Below, piece after piece: positions 53,295 through 64,000 of a DNA stretch of 64,000 nucleotides. The translations under genes and the position numbers were made by a program. Origin of the DNA: Turritopsis dohrnii. Lineage: Eukaryota > Cnidaria > Hydrozoa > Anthoathecata > Oceaniidae. How positions within the stretch are numbered: position 1 is the first letter of the stretch; every line of letters begins with the position of its first letter. A model generated the notes under the pieces. That model made no database searches. It was not told the DNA's origin and saw only the letters and a list, made by a program, of their open reading frames with translations. The stretch is from positions 1,302,001 to 1,366,000 of the forward strand of contig BQMF02000039.1 of assembly GCA_027922465.2 (NCBI GenBank). Direction: 5' to 3'.

Positions 53295-55764
53295 ATGCTG
53301 AATGTTTTACAACGAACCAAAACTCCATCGAAAATCATATCTTCGCAGATCAATCACGTGGCCAGATATCTTGCTACAGATAAAAATGGTTCAGTTCCTT
53401 CTGATACGCCCACAAAAATGTGGGCGTCGGAGGCGTTTGTGGAAACATTAGTCGCTCAAGGTGTGACAGACATTTTTGGAATTGTCGGGTCAGCATTCAT
53501 GGATGCATTAGATATATTTCCGGAAGCTGGAATACGATTCATCCCCGTTCAACATGAACAAAACGCAGGACATATGGCTGATGGTTATTCGCGTGTGTCT
53601 GGAAAACATGGCGTCATCACAGCTCAGAACGGCCCAGGTAAAAAATAATAAATGCAACAACTATTTTTATAGATCTTAAGGCAGTTTTTTCAATCAAAAC
53701 TATCCCTTTCGCTGTTTTCATATTTGTAGGCATTACGAATTTTGTGACGTCAGTGGCGGCTGCGTATTGGGCTCATTCCCCTGTTGTTGCAATCACTCCA
53801 GAAGCTGGAACTCTGACGAAGGGACTTGGTGGTTTTCAAGAGGTGGACCAATTACCAATATTCAGCGCTATAACAAAATATCAAGCTCATGTGAACAATC
53901 CTAATCGAATGGCGGAGTTAACCGCCCGTGCCTTTGATATTGCTATGAATGAGAGAGGCCCGACACAACTGAACATTCCAAGAGATTTCTTTTATCACGA
54001 AGGTGCATATCAATTCATAGTCATTACCACTCTACTTTTACTTTCAATGCTTTTGCTTACAATGCAATCTTTTCTCCTTAGCTGAATACACCATTCCAAA
54101 ACCCAACCGTGTAGAAAAGTCTGCAGGTGGTCCAACATCGTTAGCTGCAGCTGCAGATCTCATAGGTACTGCCAAAAATCCGGTGATCTTAGCAGGTGGT
54201 GGTGTTGTGATGGGTAACGCTATTCCTGAAGTTCAAGCATTGGCAGAATATTTACAAGTTCCTGTTTGCACGACCTATCTGCATAATGACGCCTTTCCAG
54301 CGTCTCATCCTCTTTGGTGTGGACCACTCGGATACCAGGGACATCAAACAGCAATGAAAACAATCCATGAAGCTGATGTGGTAATAGCTATTGGTACAAG
54401 GTAAAAAAAGTTTTAACTATTTTTGCTTTTATACTCCACATAATTAGGTTTTATCTAAAGCCGAGACCGTGATAGTTATGGAATTTTATTTTGAATATGC
54501 GATCGCATCAGTTACAGAAATCGCTTTGCTATCAGATTTAATTCTTTACAAGACATTGATAAGTGATAACTAAAAAACACACAATTTAAGATGTGAAAGA
54601 AATAACAATAAAAAAGGATACAGCATAAACCTCTATCAAAACTTTTTTTTATTTTCATTATTAGACTTAGCCCATTTGGTACATTGCCTCAATACAATTT
54701 TGATTACTGGCCAAAAAATGCAAAAATAATTCAAATTGAAATGGACCCACGAAGAATTGGTCTTGTGAAACCTGTTGATGTTGGCATCAATGGTGATTGC
54801 AAACTGGCCACTGAAGAGATCTTGCAACGACTGAAAGTGAATGGCAGTGTGGATGCATTGAACACATCTCAAGAAAGGATGGCAAAATTAAAATCTGTGA
54901 GAGAAAAATGGGAAAATGATTTGAATGATATGACAAACGATCAATCAAATGTACAAGAAGGTGAGTTAGGTTCAAGAAACATGACAAATAGAAGTGTTTA
55001 CTTGTCATATTTATCAAACTCTATAATCTAGGAAAACTTCGACCACGTCAAGCTCTTAGAGAACTCGAAAAAGCCATGCCAAAAAATGCAATGGTCACAA
55101 CCGATATCGGCAATGTTTGCTCTGTATCCAATACTTACCTTCGGTTTGACGAATCACCAAGTTTCCTTGCTGCAATGACATTCGGAAACTGTCAATATTC
55201 TTTCGCCACTGCAATGGGAGCAAAAGTAGCAAGACCAGATCGACCAGCTATCGCATATGTTGGTGATGGAGCGTGGGGTATGAGTTTCAATGAAGTCTTA
55301 ACGTGCATCAGAGAAAACATTCCAACAACAGCTGTTGTGTTCCGCAATAACCAATGGGGTGCTGAGAAAAAAAATCAAGTAATTGAAATTTTGATTGCTT
55401 CAACGACGACGAATACTTGCGTTTTGTAAAGGTACTTTGTTCTTTCGTGTTTTAGGTTTTATGGTTCGGTGATCGTTACATAGGATCAAACTTGGAAAGT
55501 CCTTGGTCATATGCTGACATTGCAAAAAGTATGACGGCTGAAGGTATCACATGTAATCATCTTGACCAAGTTGGCGATGCACTGAAACAATCTGTAAAAA
55601 ATCAGGAAGAAGGAAAAACAACCGTTATCGAGCTTGTTCTCAGTAAAGAACTGGGTGATCCATTCAGACGAGATGCCATGAAGTTACCTAGGCGACATCT
55701 ACCAAAATATCAGAGTACAATCCAACTAAGCGAATCTTCCACTGGACAACCAACCGACAAATAA
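53295..55764 (+). CDS. xsc: Sulfoacetaldehyde acetyltransferase-like ThDP enzyme (Xsc), six exons
   Basis: Xsc uses thiamine diphosphate to turn sulfoacetaldehyde and phosphate into acetyl phosphate and sulfite, the key step of bacterial taurine and C2-sulfonate breakdown. Exons 53295-53637, 53730-54002, 54082-54400, 54665-54960, 55032-55378 and 55456-55764 join in frame to 628 residues. About 35 N-terminal residues ([15 protein letters not shown]) are basic and hydroxyl-rich, like a mitochondrial presequence. The body then follows bacterial Xsc: [36 protein letters not shown] (expected catalytic Glu), [26 protein letters not shown], then NYFDYWPKN-like [20 protein letters not shown] and [15 protein letters not shown]. 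The ThDP/Mg motif is [12 protein letters not shown] ... [13 protein letters not shown]. The Xsc-specific blocks favour Xsc over acetolactate synthase, oxalyl-CoA decarboxylase or HACL1. Real GT-AG introns and LINE neighbours show it is a nuclear animal gene, not bacterial contamination. Confidence 0.88.
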
Positions 55765-56738
55765 TATAAATGAGAATGTGCTGAAATACTTGTAATAATC
55801 TGAAACCTCCCTTGACGATTGGCAGTCAAGGCACTATACAAACTTCGTATTGGAAAACTGTAAAATTCTTTCCCGTTTTCGATGTATTTACCTAATTTTA
55901 CAAACGGTGTTAATAGTTAAATAAATTTCATGAAATCAAAAATAATTTTTGTAATCAACAGGAAATTTGCATTTGTATCTCTTCTTCGCGTTCACGATTA
56001 CTCACATGTTTCTTTTAAAAATAAGCGTATACCGTTTGCAACCACTTAATTTCAATATTCGTTCAGAGTCAGAAGCCGAAATGCTCTAATCAATACCCTG
56101 GACGCTTGTTGAACATTCTAGATTTTAGCTGGCATAAAATGGAGAAGGACAATACGAAGATACTGAGCGGTTATTTTAAAAAATGAAGATTGTTTTCGAT
56201 AAAAGTTTTCTTCGCCGCGATTGACAAGAATATTATAGAATGCGGTTGTGTTAATTTCAACAACCTTGGTGTCCCTTCTTATGCTGGCTCTTAATGTTGG
56301 CGTTAGGGTTTTGGGCGTGAATTTTTGAAAAATAACGTCGACTACTATCCCGTATAAAAATATTTTACCGGATTCAGCTTCGAAAATGACGTCTCAATGT
56401 ATGGGAACGTTAAGCGATGACCAACCGTTATTGTGAATCAAACATTTTAATGACGTCACCCCTTCGCCAATGTCGCAGACCCTCAAAAATGTCTGTTATT
56501 CTTGTTTTGGTTCTCGAGATATTTCCCCATAAACCTCACGTTCAGCCAACTACATACTAATCGAGAATAAAAGTAAAACTTTCAAGCCTTCAACCCTTCT
56601 TTACAATTTCTTGAAAAATGAAGGAGGTAATAAAATTTGCAGTTGCACTTATTCAATTATCTCCATAATATGTCATGACAAAATTATTCCACAATTTTAG
56701 GCCACCCACAAAGTCTTCGAGCAAAAAGGGCACTGTAG
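55765..56738. other. Non-coding stretch downstream of xsc
   Basis: The 3' flank of xsc has AATAAA-like ATAAATTTCA at about 55919. From about 56330 it contains the TGACGTCA/GAGATAT repeat family (AATGACGTCACCCC at ~56451, CTCGAGATATTTCCC at ~56513). No gene. Confidence 0.5.
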
Positions 56739-59344
56739 CTGTCAATTGAATCTCGAATCTCCTGACGAATCTTTCATCTGTCTACGTCTTTCTCTCTTGC
56801 ATTCAACTAGTTATCTTTTCTTTGTGTATCGCTCCCCATCTTCTCAGTCGTGCAGCGTCATCAATTCTATCTCGGAAAATATTGATAAAGCTCTCATGTT
56901 CGGTGATTTCAACATCCATCATGCTGACTGGTTACCTTTCTCACACACTACCTCCCTATCTTTCATTGACACTTTCAACTTTGCTATCTCTCACTCTCTT
57001 ACTCAGCTTGTGAACTCTCCCACTCGCGTACCTGATCGAGCTGATCAGGAGCCTTCTTTACTTGACCTATTCCTTTCGTCTAACCCGAACATTTGCGAAA
57101 CATCAACATCTGCTCCTTTAGGTAATTCTGATCATTCTGTTATCAACGTAGCCATTGACTTTAATTCCGCTTGCCCACACGATCCACCTATTCATCGCAA
57201 ACTTTATTCATACCATTGTGGTGACTGGGACAGCTTTCGAGATTTGATTCGTGACCTGCCGGTTGATCATATCTTTGCCTGTGATGCAGAGATGTGTGCA
57301 GTGGAGATCTCTTCTTGGCTTCAGGTTGGTATTGATGAATTTGTTCCTTCTCGTAAATATCAGGTAAAACCTCACTCTACACCCTGGTTCTCTCCTGCCA
57401 TTTCTGCTGCAATTGCCCATCGTAATCATTTTTTCCATCGTTATCAACGTTGTAGTAGTGAAGACAACAGGCGTCTTTTCACCAGAGCTCGCAACGACTG
57501 TAAAAAAGTCATTGAGGAGGCTAAATGCACCTATCGAAATCTGGTCCATGATCGGCTTATATCTGAATCTATTGGGTCTCGTGATTTCTGGCGTATCTAT
57601 CGGAGCTTTTCTAATAAGGGTAAGTCTTTGATTCCACCACTCTTCAATGGCCCTGAGTTGTTGACATCTGCTGTTAAACGTAGAGCTCTTTGCTAAACAG
57701 TTCAGCAGGAACTCCACTCTTGATGACACTGGTCATGTTTTGCCCGATATTGACCCCAGAACTGACGTAGTTTTGTCTTCTCTGAACATAACTCCCAAGA
57801 TGGTTTCGGATGTTATTAGTTCTCTTGACTCTTCTAAGGCTACTGGTCCCGACGAAATCCCTGTAATCGTTCTGCAAAAATGCTCGCCTGAACTCTCTCC
57901 CATACTCTGTAGGCTATTCAGGAAGTGCATCGATGAATCTTGTTTTCCTTCTTGTTGGAAGATTGCTTCTGTTGTGCCTGTTTTCAAAAACTCTGGTGAG
58001 AGATCGGACCCTTTATGCTATCGTCCTATTAGTCTTCTCTCTATTATAAGTAAGGTCTTCGAATCATTGATCAACTCTTCCATCACCCATCATCTGGAAT
58101 CTCTTCATTGGTTCTCTGATCACCAGTATGGTTTCCGTTCTGGTCGTTCCACTGCTGATGCTCTGACCGTCATCTCCGAACGTGTATGTCAGTCCCTCAA
58201 TGCTTGTGGTGAGACACGAGGTTTGGCACAAGGTTTGGCACCGTGGCCTTCTTCACAAGTTGAAGTCTTATGGCATTTCTGGTTCACTCTTGAATCTTAT
58301 TAAGTCCTTTCTCAGTGGCAGGAGTATTAAGGTGATTCTCGATGGTCATTCGTCTTCTTCTTACTCTATTAATTCAGGGGTGCCTCAAGGTTCTGTCATT
58401 GGTCCAACCCTCTTTCTCATTTTCATCAACGACCTTCCCGATTGTATTCCCGATTGACGACACTACTCTTTACTCGTCTCTTGAAAGGACTAAGGACTTG
58501 TTTGATATGGTTGAAATGGCTGCTGAGTTGGAGGACGATCTTAGGACAGTAGTTGAATGGGGTCAGAAATGGGTGGTTTCCTTCAATGCTTCGAAAACTA
58601 AGCTTCTCTCTATTAATCGTTTCAGGGACCCTGTAATTCCTTCTGTTCTTATGAATGGAAGTGAGCTTGCAGAGTCATCTCAGGTTCGTCTTTTAGGTTT
58701 AACCTTCACAAAGAATTTCACATGGAATTCTTACATCGAGTCCATTGCTAAATCTGCTGCTATGAAGGTTGGCTCACTTTTTCGGGTCCGTCACTTACTT
58801 TCGGCTAAATCTATCATTTACATGTTTAAGACCACTATTCGCCCTTGTCTTGAGTACTGCTGCCACCTTTGGGCTGGAGCCTCTGCTCATTGTCTTCATC
58901 TTCTCGATCGTATTCAGAAGCGCTTAGTTAACTTAGTTGGCCCTGATCTTTGTGCTAATCTTCACCCCCTCTGACATCGGAGAAACGTTGCTTCCCTGTC
59001 TCTTTTCTATAAATACTTTCATGGGCATTGTTCGGATGACTTGCATCAACTGACTCCTTCTCCTAAGACTTTCTCTCGGAACACTCGCCTCTCTTCGAAT
59101 TCTCATCCTTTGACTGTTCAGGTCCCAACTTGCCATAAGAACTTTTATTCATCTAGCTTTTCCCCTCGGACTGCTCGCCTCTGGAATTCTCTCCCTCATA
59201 GTTGTTTTCCTGCTGAGTATGATCTGCAATCTTTTAAATCCAAGGTTAACCGCCACCTTGCTCTGTCTATATAACTCTTCTTCCTTTTCTCATCTTGTAG
59301 CTTTCTGCCTAGTAGTGGCTTTGGCCTTGCAGGGAGCAACTCAT

Positions 59345-59368
<24 letters not shown>
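56739..59368 (+). mobile_element. LINE (copy B), 5'-truncated
   Basis: This is the longest copy of the family shared with A and C. The open frame 56746-57696 covers the endonuclease C-terminal half (LMFGDFNIHHADWL and NSDHSVINVAIDF). The frame 57740-58303 gives the palm region (YRPISLLSIISKVFESLINS and HQYGFRSGRSTADAL). Two short deletions break it: about 30 bp at 58220 and about 20 bp near 58450 that removes the YADD box. Frames 58342-58974 and 59041-59274 give the thumb and the C-terminal W-N-S-L-P block. The 3' end is GGGAGCAACTCATT followed by about 25 A. Dead copy. Confidence 0.87.
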
Positions 59369-59375
<7 letters not shown>

Positions 59376-59775
59376 GTGATGAACTTGCAAGTAAACTTGA
59401 CACACTCTCCCATCGCAGATCTGTGGCATCTCTTTGGCTCTTTTATAAATACTTTTACGGAAAATGTTCAACTGAGCTCTCTTCTCTCATCCCTGCATTA
59501 AAAACTTTCAAGCGAAACACAAGATATTCATCTAATTGCTATGATCACACTTTCAGCATCCCAAAATCATCAAAAAATTTTTACCAACAAAGTTTCATCC
59601 CTCTCCTCCACTCTCTGGAATTCTTTACCCCAGTCTGTTTTTCCTTCTCATTATAATCTTCAACACTTTAAATGTAATGTACATCGTCACCTTTCCCCCT
59701 TGTACCTCAATACACATTAGTGGTTTTAAACCTTGTATTGAGCGACTAATTAAAAAAAAAAAAGAAAAAAAAAAG
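59369..59775 (+). mobile_element. LINE 3'-end fragment (diverged relative of copy B) in tandem
   Basis: Immediately after the poly-A of copy B comes a second, diverged 3' end. Its frame 59423-59656 (SLWLFYKYFYGKCSTELSSL) matches the C-terminal block of the A-C family, and it ends TTGAGCGACTAATT followed by A-rich sequence at 59750-59775. Either copy B inserted at or near this fragment or one transposition used the other's tail. Confidence 0.75.
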
Positions 59776-60753
59776 AAGAATATTTCAACAAATCTGTCAA
59801 CCAGCTTCTAATTTATGTAGTCCATCTTTAGAAATCAAAAAGAAATTCCAGAGGAGTTGTTTGTGGCTGCCCAAATCACCATAGCTGACATTAAAGGAGT
59901 GTTTGAATCCTTTTAAACCTTTTTGTCTTGATGTCTTGGTCTTTCTGATGACCCCACATTAGATAATATATATGTAGGAGTGTAAACCAAAAGTTTTGAT
60001 TGTCACCCAAGATATGATATTTTCACCATCAAAGGGCACAAAAGCATTATCTTTAAGCATGGAAACAAGGCAGATGGCTGGCTCTAAAAAACGTTAATTC
60101 AAAAGCTGAATGGTTTTGGGCTTGGTGCTTCCCATTCTGTTGTTAGATCCCATGAAACAGCACTCTCTTAAATGAATATGATCTCTGTAGCTCTACCATC
60201 AGCATTTCACAGTAGTGTGTTCACAACTTTTGTTTGAAATAACATTGATTTCAGAGAAGAAACAAGACCAACACATAGATATGGCCAATGGTACCATAAT
60301 TCAAAGAAGCAGTGAAGAATCTGCATCAAATGAAGGATTCCAACCAGTAAAGAAAAGTGAGCGATCTTTGAAAGAACCATTAATAACATTTTACGCTTTG
60401 GCGAAAAAGGAATATGTGTGTAACTCAATGAAAGTACAGATTAAGCCTTGGTTGTCTGAATGAACAGGAATTTCTAACAAGAATTCTTAAAATACATCTT
60501 ACATCTTACCTAGTTGGACAGGTAAGATGTAAGATGTTAATACCATAATGTCACAGGCACCTCTACATTTTACAAAATACTCATGTTGCGGATGCTGTTA
60601 CGGATAATATAAGAAACGAAGAAATAAGCGTTGATGATTACGATGATGATTATGACGAAGACTATTTGATACGTGCTTATTTGTTGACTATTAATCTTCT
60701 ACTTTCTTCGTTTCACTTAGTAGTTTACAGTGGATTGAAAAGGTCATGTCTTA
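59776..60753. other. Non-coding stretch with decayed coding-like blocks
   Basis: Between 59836 and 60150 short frames on the plus strand interrupted by stops give EIPEELFVAAQITIADIKG and later FDCHPRYDIFTIKGHK. This reads like a pseudogene of a soluble protein, not identified. A perfect inverted repeat ACATCTTACCT...AGGTAAGATGT lies at about 60503-60536. Nothing else can be supported. Confidence 0.4.
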
Positions 60754-61109
60754 AGCCTGATTTCCACTCAGGATAATTTCAATTGGATTGGAACGGACCG
60801 GATCGATTTTTGATCTGTTCCGATCCGGAGAGCAATTTCCTTTCATTCGCGCAGACGGAAACTGTGTTTCGCTGATGTTGCTAGCCTCTTGAATAATAAT
60901 AATAAATTATAGAAAAAGACCGATTCTCATTGGTTAAAAAATTTTGATTCGCGGACCGGATCGAAAAAAGTTGAACTTTTTTCAACTTTTTCCTGGACTG
61001 AAATGGATCGAAACGGATCGGAAAACTTTAATTAATACGCATGCGCAGATCAAAAATCGATCCGGTCCGTTCCGATCCAATTGAAATTATCCTGAGTGGA
61101 AATCAGGCT
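60754..61109. mobile_element. MITE with TTA duplication and ~60-bp TIRs
   Basis: A 356-bp element has TIRs AGCCTGATTTCCACTCAGGA...TCCTGAGTGGAAATCAGGCT extending about 60 bp, with GGACCGGATCGATTTTTGAT in each arm. It is flanked by TTA (60751-60753 and 61110-61112). It shares the AGCCTG start and the TTA duplication with the elements at 26532 and 31311, but not the inner sequence. Harbinger-like. Confidence 0.9.
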
Positions 61110-62367
61110 TTAAACGTTTCCTTTCATGTGTTTGCAAATACCCGCGTACGAATTGCCATAAAAATTAGGCAACCTACGTCAGAAATTGCTTAATTACATG
61201 AATTAAATGGATTTATCTTTATTGCCCTCTCCTGTTCACTTTGATTTTCATAGTTTCTGGTTCATATGAAAGCAAAAATTAGGTGAACAACAAAGAACCA
61301 CACACCTCCTCCTGAAAGCATGGGTAAAATCCAATAGTCGTCTTTGTTCCATAAATAGTTTACAATACATTTTCAGATATATGTTTGGTAGGAAACTTTA
61401 TTCTGCATTAAATTTGCTATACAATGATTTTTTTCCGCCATTTTGAATTTTTTCTTCTTCTTATGACGTCACAAAATGTGTTTTTGGGTTATTACGTCAT
61501 AACGGACCAGCGAATTTGTGGGAACTTTTTTGTTTCAGAACCACTACACACCCCAACATTATTCCAGCATAAAAGTGTAGTCTGCAAGTTGTACAGCGGA
61601 ATATTTTTTCTGAGCATCTTTTTGTTACACAGACGCCGGCCTACATCTATCATCATGGCCGAGTTCTATTACATTGCAAACACTCTGTTTGACGGTTAAA
61701 AATCAAAGCATCTGTTCAAATATTTGAACTAAAATGCAGACCAGATGCAAAAAGACCTCGTCGAGTGTTTTGAGTAAATGTTTGGTTCACAAAATTGCCT
61801 CATTGCAGGGTGTTGAACTCACAGCTATTTTGTTTGCTACTGAAGGGTTCTGTTCTGAAAATCGTTGATAATTAACAACGATTTTTTGTCTAACCTTTGG
61901 TTCTCTTTGGTTTAAAAACACAAACATAGAATAGCTATCTCTTTTGTACACTTCCCATATTTTCTGCTGATGGGTGACCGTTTAATTGCTTGTGACAAAG
62001 TTTGTAAGTTATTTGTTCTCCACCCTCACTGTATTGTATCAAAACAACATTGAACCTCATGTTAAACTTTAGGGCTTTACAAAAAAGAAAGATAACATAT
62101 CTGATGATATTTGTTTAGCATGTGACGTCAAAGTTTCAAGGCAATGTTATGTTCATCGTGAAACAAATATTTTTTCACATCTCCAAACAACTTTGATTCG
62201 ATTCGGCGATTCAATCGTGTTGTCATTTCTGTATTTTTCGTGACGATACATGTCGTGACGATTCAAGTCGTGTCGTATTTGAGTATATTTTTTCATGTCT
62301 ATTTTTCAATATTAAAATAAGCATGGCTAAGGTATGGAAAAATATAAATATTCTTCTTTCAATATGA
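61110..62367. other. Non-coding stretch
   Basis: No exon could be supported. The frame 61424-61699 is hydrophobic and low in complexity. GTCGTGACGATTCAAGTCGT near 62253 is a small CG-type repeat block. A 20-bp direct repeat, ATATTCTTCTTTCAA, occurs at about 62347 and 62380. Confidence 0.45.
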
Positions 62368-63718
62368 TTATGGAACCATATATTCTTCTTTCAAGTATGG
62401 CTCTAAACTTGTATATTCGGTAAACATCATACAACCTTTCAACTCTTCCTCTTCTTCAGAAATCTCATAATCTAAAACAAAGAAGCAACATGGCTGCTTC
62501 AAACTTCCGTGCCAACCATCCAATATCCAAAAAAACCCCTTTCCCTTTTATCAGTACGTTATTGTTCTTAATGTCCTTAATTAGAGTACGTTTAGGTGAC
62601 AGGATTCAAACATTACATTACTACGGTGAAAGCACTTATAAAAGTATTTGAACAAATGAGGCTAAGCGCCCGAACCTTACCCTCACTAACCCAGACACAT
62701 TTCACAAGGTTTATCAATCAATCAATAAATAAATCTACATTGACATCGCAACCCTTCATTAGTTGGAGTAATAATCTTACCTCCAGATTTCTGTTCTTCC
62801 TTATTTTCTGGGGGATTAGCATAATCATGGGGCGTTATATAACTTTCATTGATAGTTGAACACGAACTTTTATATAGAGGAGGGCGTAGCATATCTGTTG
62901 GAGGGATTGCGGGCGGCTCGTGCTTGGAGACGCCTGACGGGATCTTGTACAATTGATTCTGTTCATTACCTTGCACCTAGAATGAATTAATCATACATTG
63001 GTTATTACATCTATCTGTGAGACATTGTTGGCTTTCTGTTTTGTATCTCTCCACAGCGGCGGCGAATCAAGAGGGTAGTCACAACTTGTGGAGAAGCGCA
63101 TTAACATAATTTGTGAATTCAATCAATATTACCAATGGGGTTATCAGAACGTTTTTCTTTCATAGTTAAATTGCTTAAACTCTCTTACGCAGTTACCCTC
63201 TATATCTGTTGCTGTTTCTGTGAGGTATTGCAGAACAACAAGTAAAATTAAAAGGACGGCCAAGAGTAATTAAAGGAAAGGACAGAAGTTGATTTCTTCA
63301 TCTTAACATATTCGATGGAAGTTCGAGTATTCTTGAATCGAAGTGCTTATTTGAAATCAATTTTAAGATCATTTTCTATAGAAAAAGTAATATGGCTACC
63401 CTTCAACACTTACCCGAACATAAGTTGCAAATTTCGTATTTATGCTGTTACATTTTTGTTTTGAAAATAATTTTGCACTTGTAGTGGGAGAGAATTGTTC
63501 AGAAATATTTTCTGTGGAATAGTACGTGCATGCGCACTGGTGTTGTGGGTCGTGCTTGTTCCCTTTGTGTTGAAAATTTCGTTTTTGAATTCTTCTTCTT
63601 CGTAAGTAAAATGTGATTGTTGTTACCATGGAAATCAAAATGAATACAGAGCAGCAGCCAATAATAACATACAACAATGTCGACTTTGAACTGATTTTTG
63701 AAGACATGCGAGGTTCAC
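62368..63718 (-). CDS. Single-pass membrane protein with tyrosine-rich tail, C-terminal exons
   Basis: Three minus-strand exons, 63718-63414, 62976-62781 and 62471-62368 (stop), join in frame with GT-AG borders. The first encodes a short polar region, one transmembrane helix (LLYVIIGCCSVFILISMVTT) and a basic stop-transfer (YLRRRRIQKRN), so the rest is predicted to be cytoplasmic. The tail is Pro- and Tyr-rich: NQLYKIP, RPPLYKSS, SYITPHDYANPPE, DYEISEEEEELKG, TEYTSLEPY and EEYMVP at the C-terminus. Several sites fit SH2-binding or phosphotyrosine patterns. The ectodomain must be encoded to the right of the window. The family is not recognised; a receptor or adhesion molecule is the simplest reading. 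Confidence 0.7.
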
Positions 63719-64000
63719 CTATAACCAGAAGATGATTTCAACATGAATTCAATGTGATGATAACAAAGATGAAGATCCATAAAATTTTCACACAAAATTA
63801 ATATGAACACGGCAAAATCCATCAGTGAAATTTGAGCGTAATTGAAAATCGGTTACCGGCAATTTTTCGTCTTGTAAGTCTAAATGATATCATGACGGGA
63901 TCCTGTGTAAAATCTCGTATTGTTTTGAAAGGGATTCTGATTGATGACGTCACATTATGCAAGCAACTTCCTTTGCAGAATATATAGGATGAAGATCTAC
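63719..64000. other. Intron at right window edge
   Basis: It lies upstream of the first visible exon of the membrane-protein gene and is presumably an intron. No other signal. Confidence 0.45.

Noticed and set aside
53295..55764. Annotation as acetolactate synthase or 2-hydroxyacyl-CoA lyase
   Set aside because: The blocks around [26 protein letters not shown] and [20 protein letters not shown] fit Xsc better than those families.
60215..60463. 82-residue plus-strand frame as a gene
   Set aside because: No motif, no splice partner and it lies between decayed coding-like blocks; could not be supported.

Overview
This is an intron-rich, AT-rich animal nuclear genome window crowded with transposons. 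Host genes have short exons with GT-AG introns and vertebrate-like protein architecture (AUP1, CLN3, MRPS12, APEX1, a CXorf65-like protein, a Xaa-Pro aminopeptidase). The transposon mix (BEL/Pao, Gypsy, several LINEs, a Penelope-like fragment, many TA- and TTA-flanked MITEs) and the intron density fit an early-branching invertebrate, most likely a cnidarian and perhaps a hydrozoan. That placement is inference; nothing in the window proves it.

Layout. 338-1006 (+) holds the last four exons of an aminopeptidase P gene. It converges on a complete 15-exon AUP1 gene (9836-2545, -), whose frame can be followed across every splice junction to a 409-residue protein. 10497-17740 is a BEL/Pao LTR retrotransposon (-) with a 5-bp target duplication, interrupted by a 961-bp MITE. 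19340-26424 is a LINE copy split by a very young Gypsy element with identical 129-bp LTRs. After a MITE, a Penelope-like fragment and another inverted-repeat element come CLN3 (28636-29922, +, intronless) and MRPS12 (30656-31219, +). A four-exon CXorf65-like gene (34676-32527, -) has one intron that is almost entirely MITE. APEX1 (41328-36269, -) is complete except for its first exon.

41.9-46.3 kb is a pile-up of LINE fragments and nested MITEs. 48.8-49.5 kb is a HARBI1-like transposase fragment. 51.7-51.85 kb is a palindrome with vertebrate-type telomere repeats at its centre. 53295-55764 (+) is a six-exon gene for a thiamine-diphosphate enzyme of the sulfoacetaldehyde acetyltransferase (Xsc) type, with a presequence-like N-terminus; this is the most surprising host gene here. 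Two more LINE copies follow, then a MITE, then the C-terminal exons of an unrecognised single-pass membrane protein with a tyrosine-rich tail (63718-62368, -).

The host genes are not an operon and do unrelated jobs: ER/lipid-droplet ubiquitin handling, lysosome, mitochondrial translation, base-excision repair and C2-sulfonate metabolism. CLN3, MRPS12 and xsc each have a splice-acceptor-like AG a few bases before the start codon, which could mean 5'-UTR introns or spliced-leader trans-splicing.
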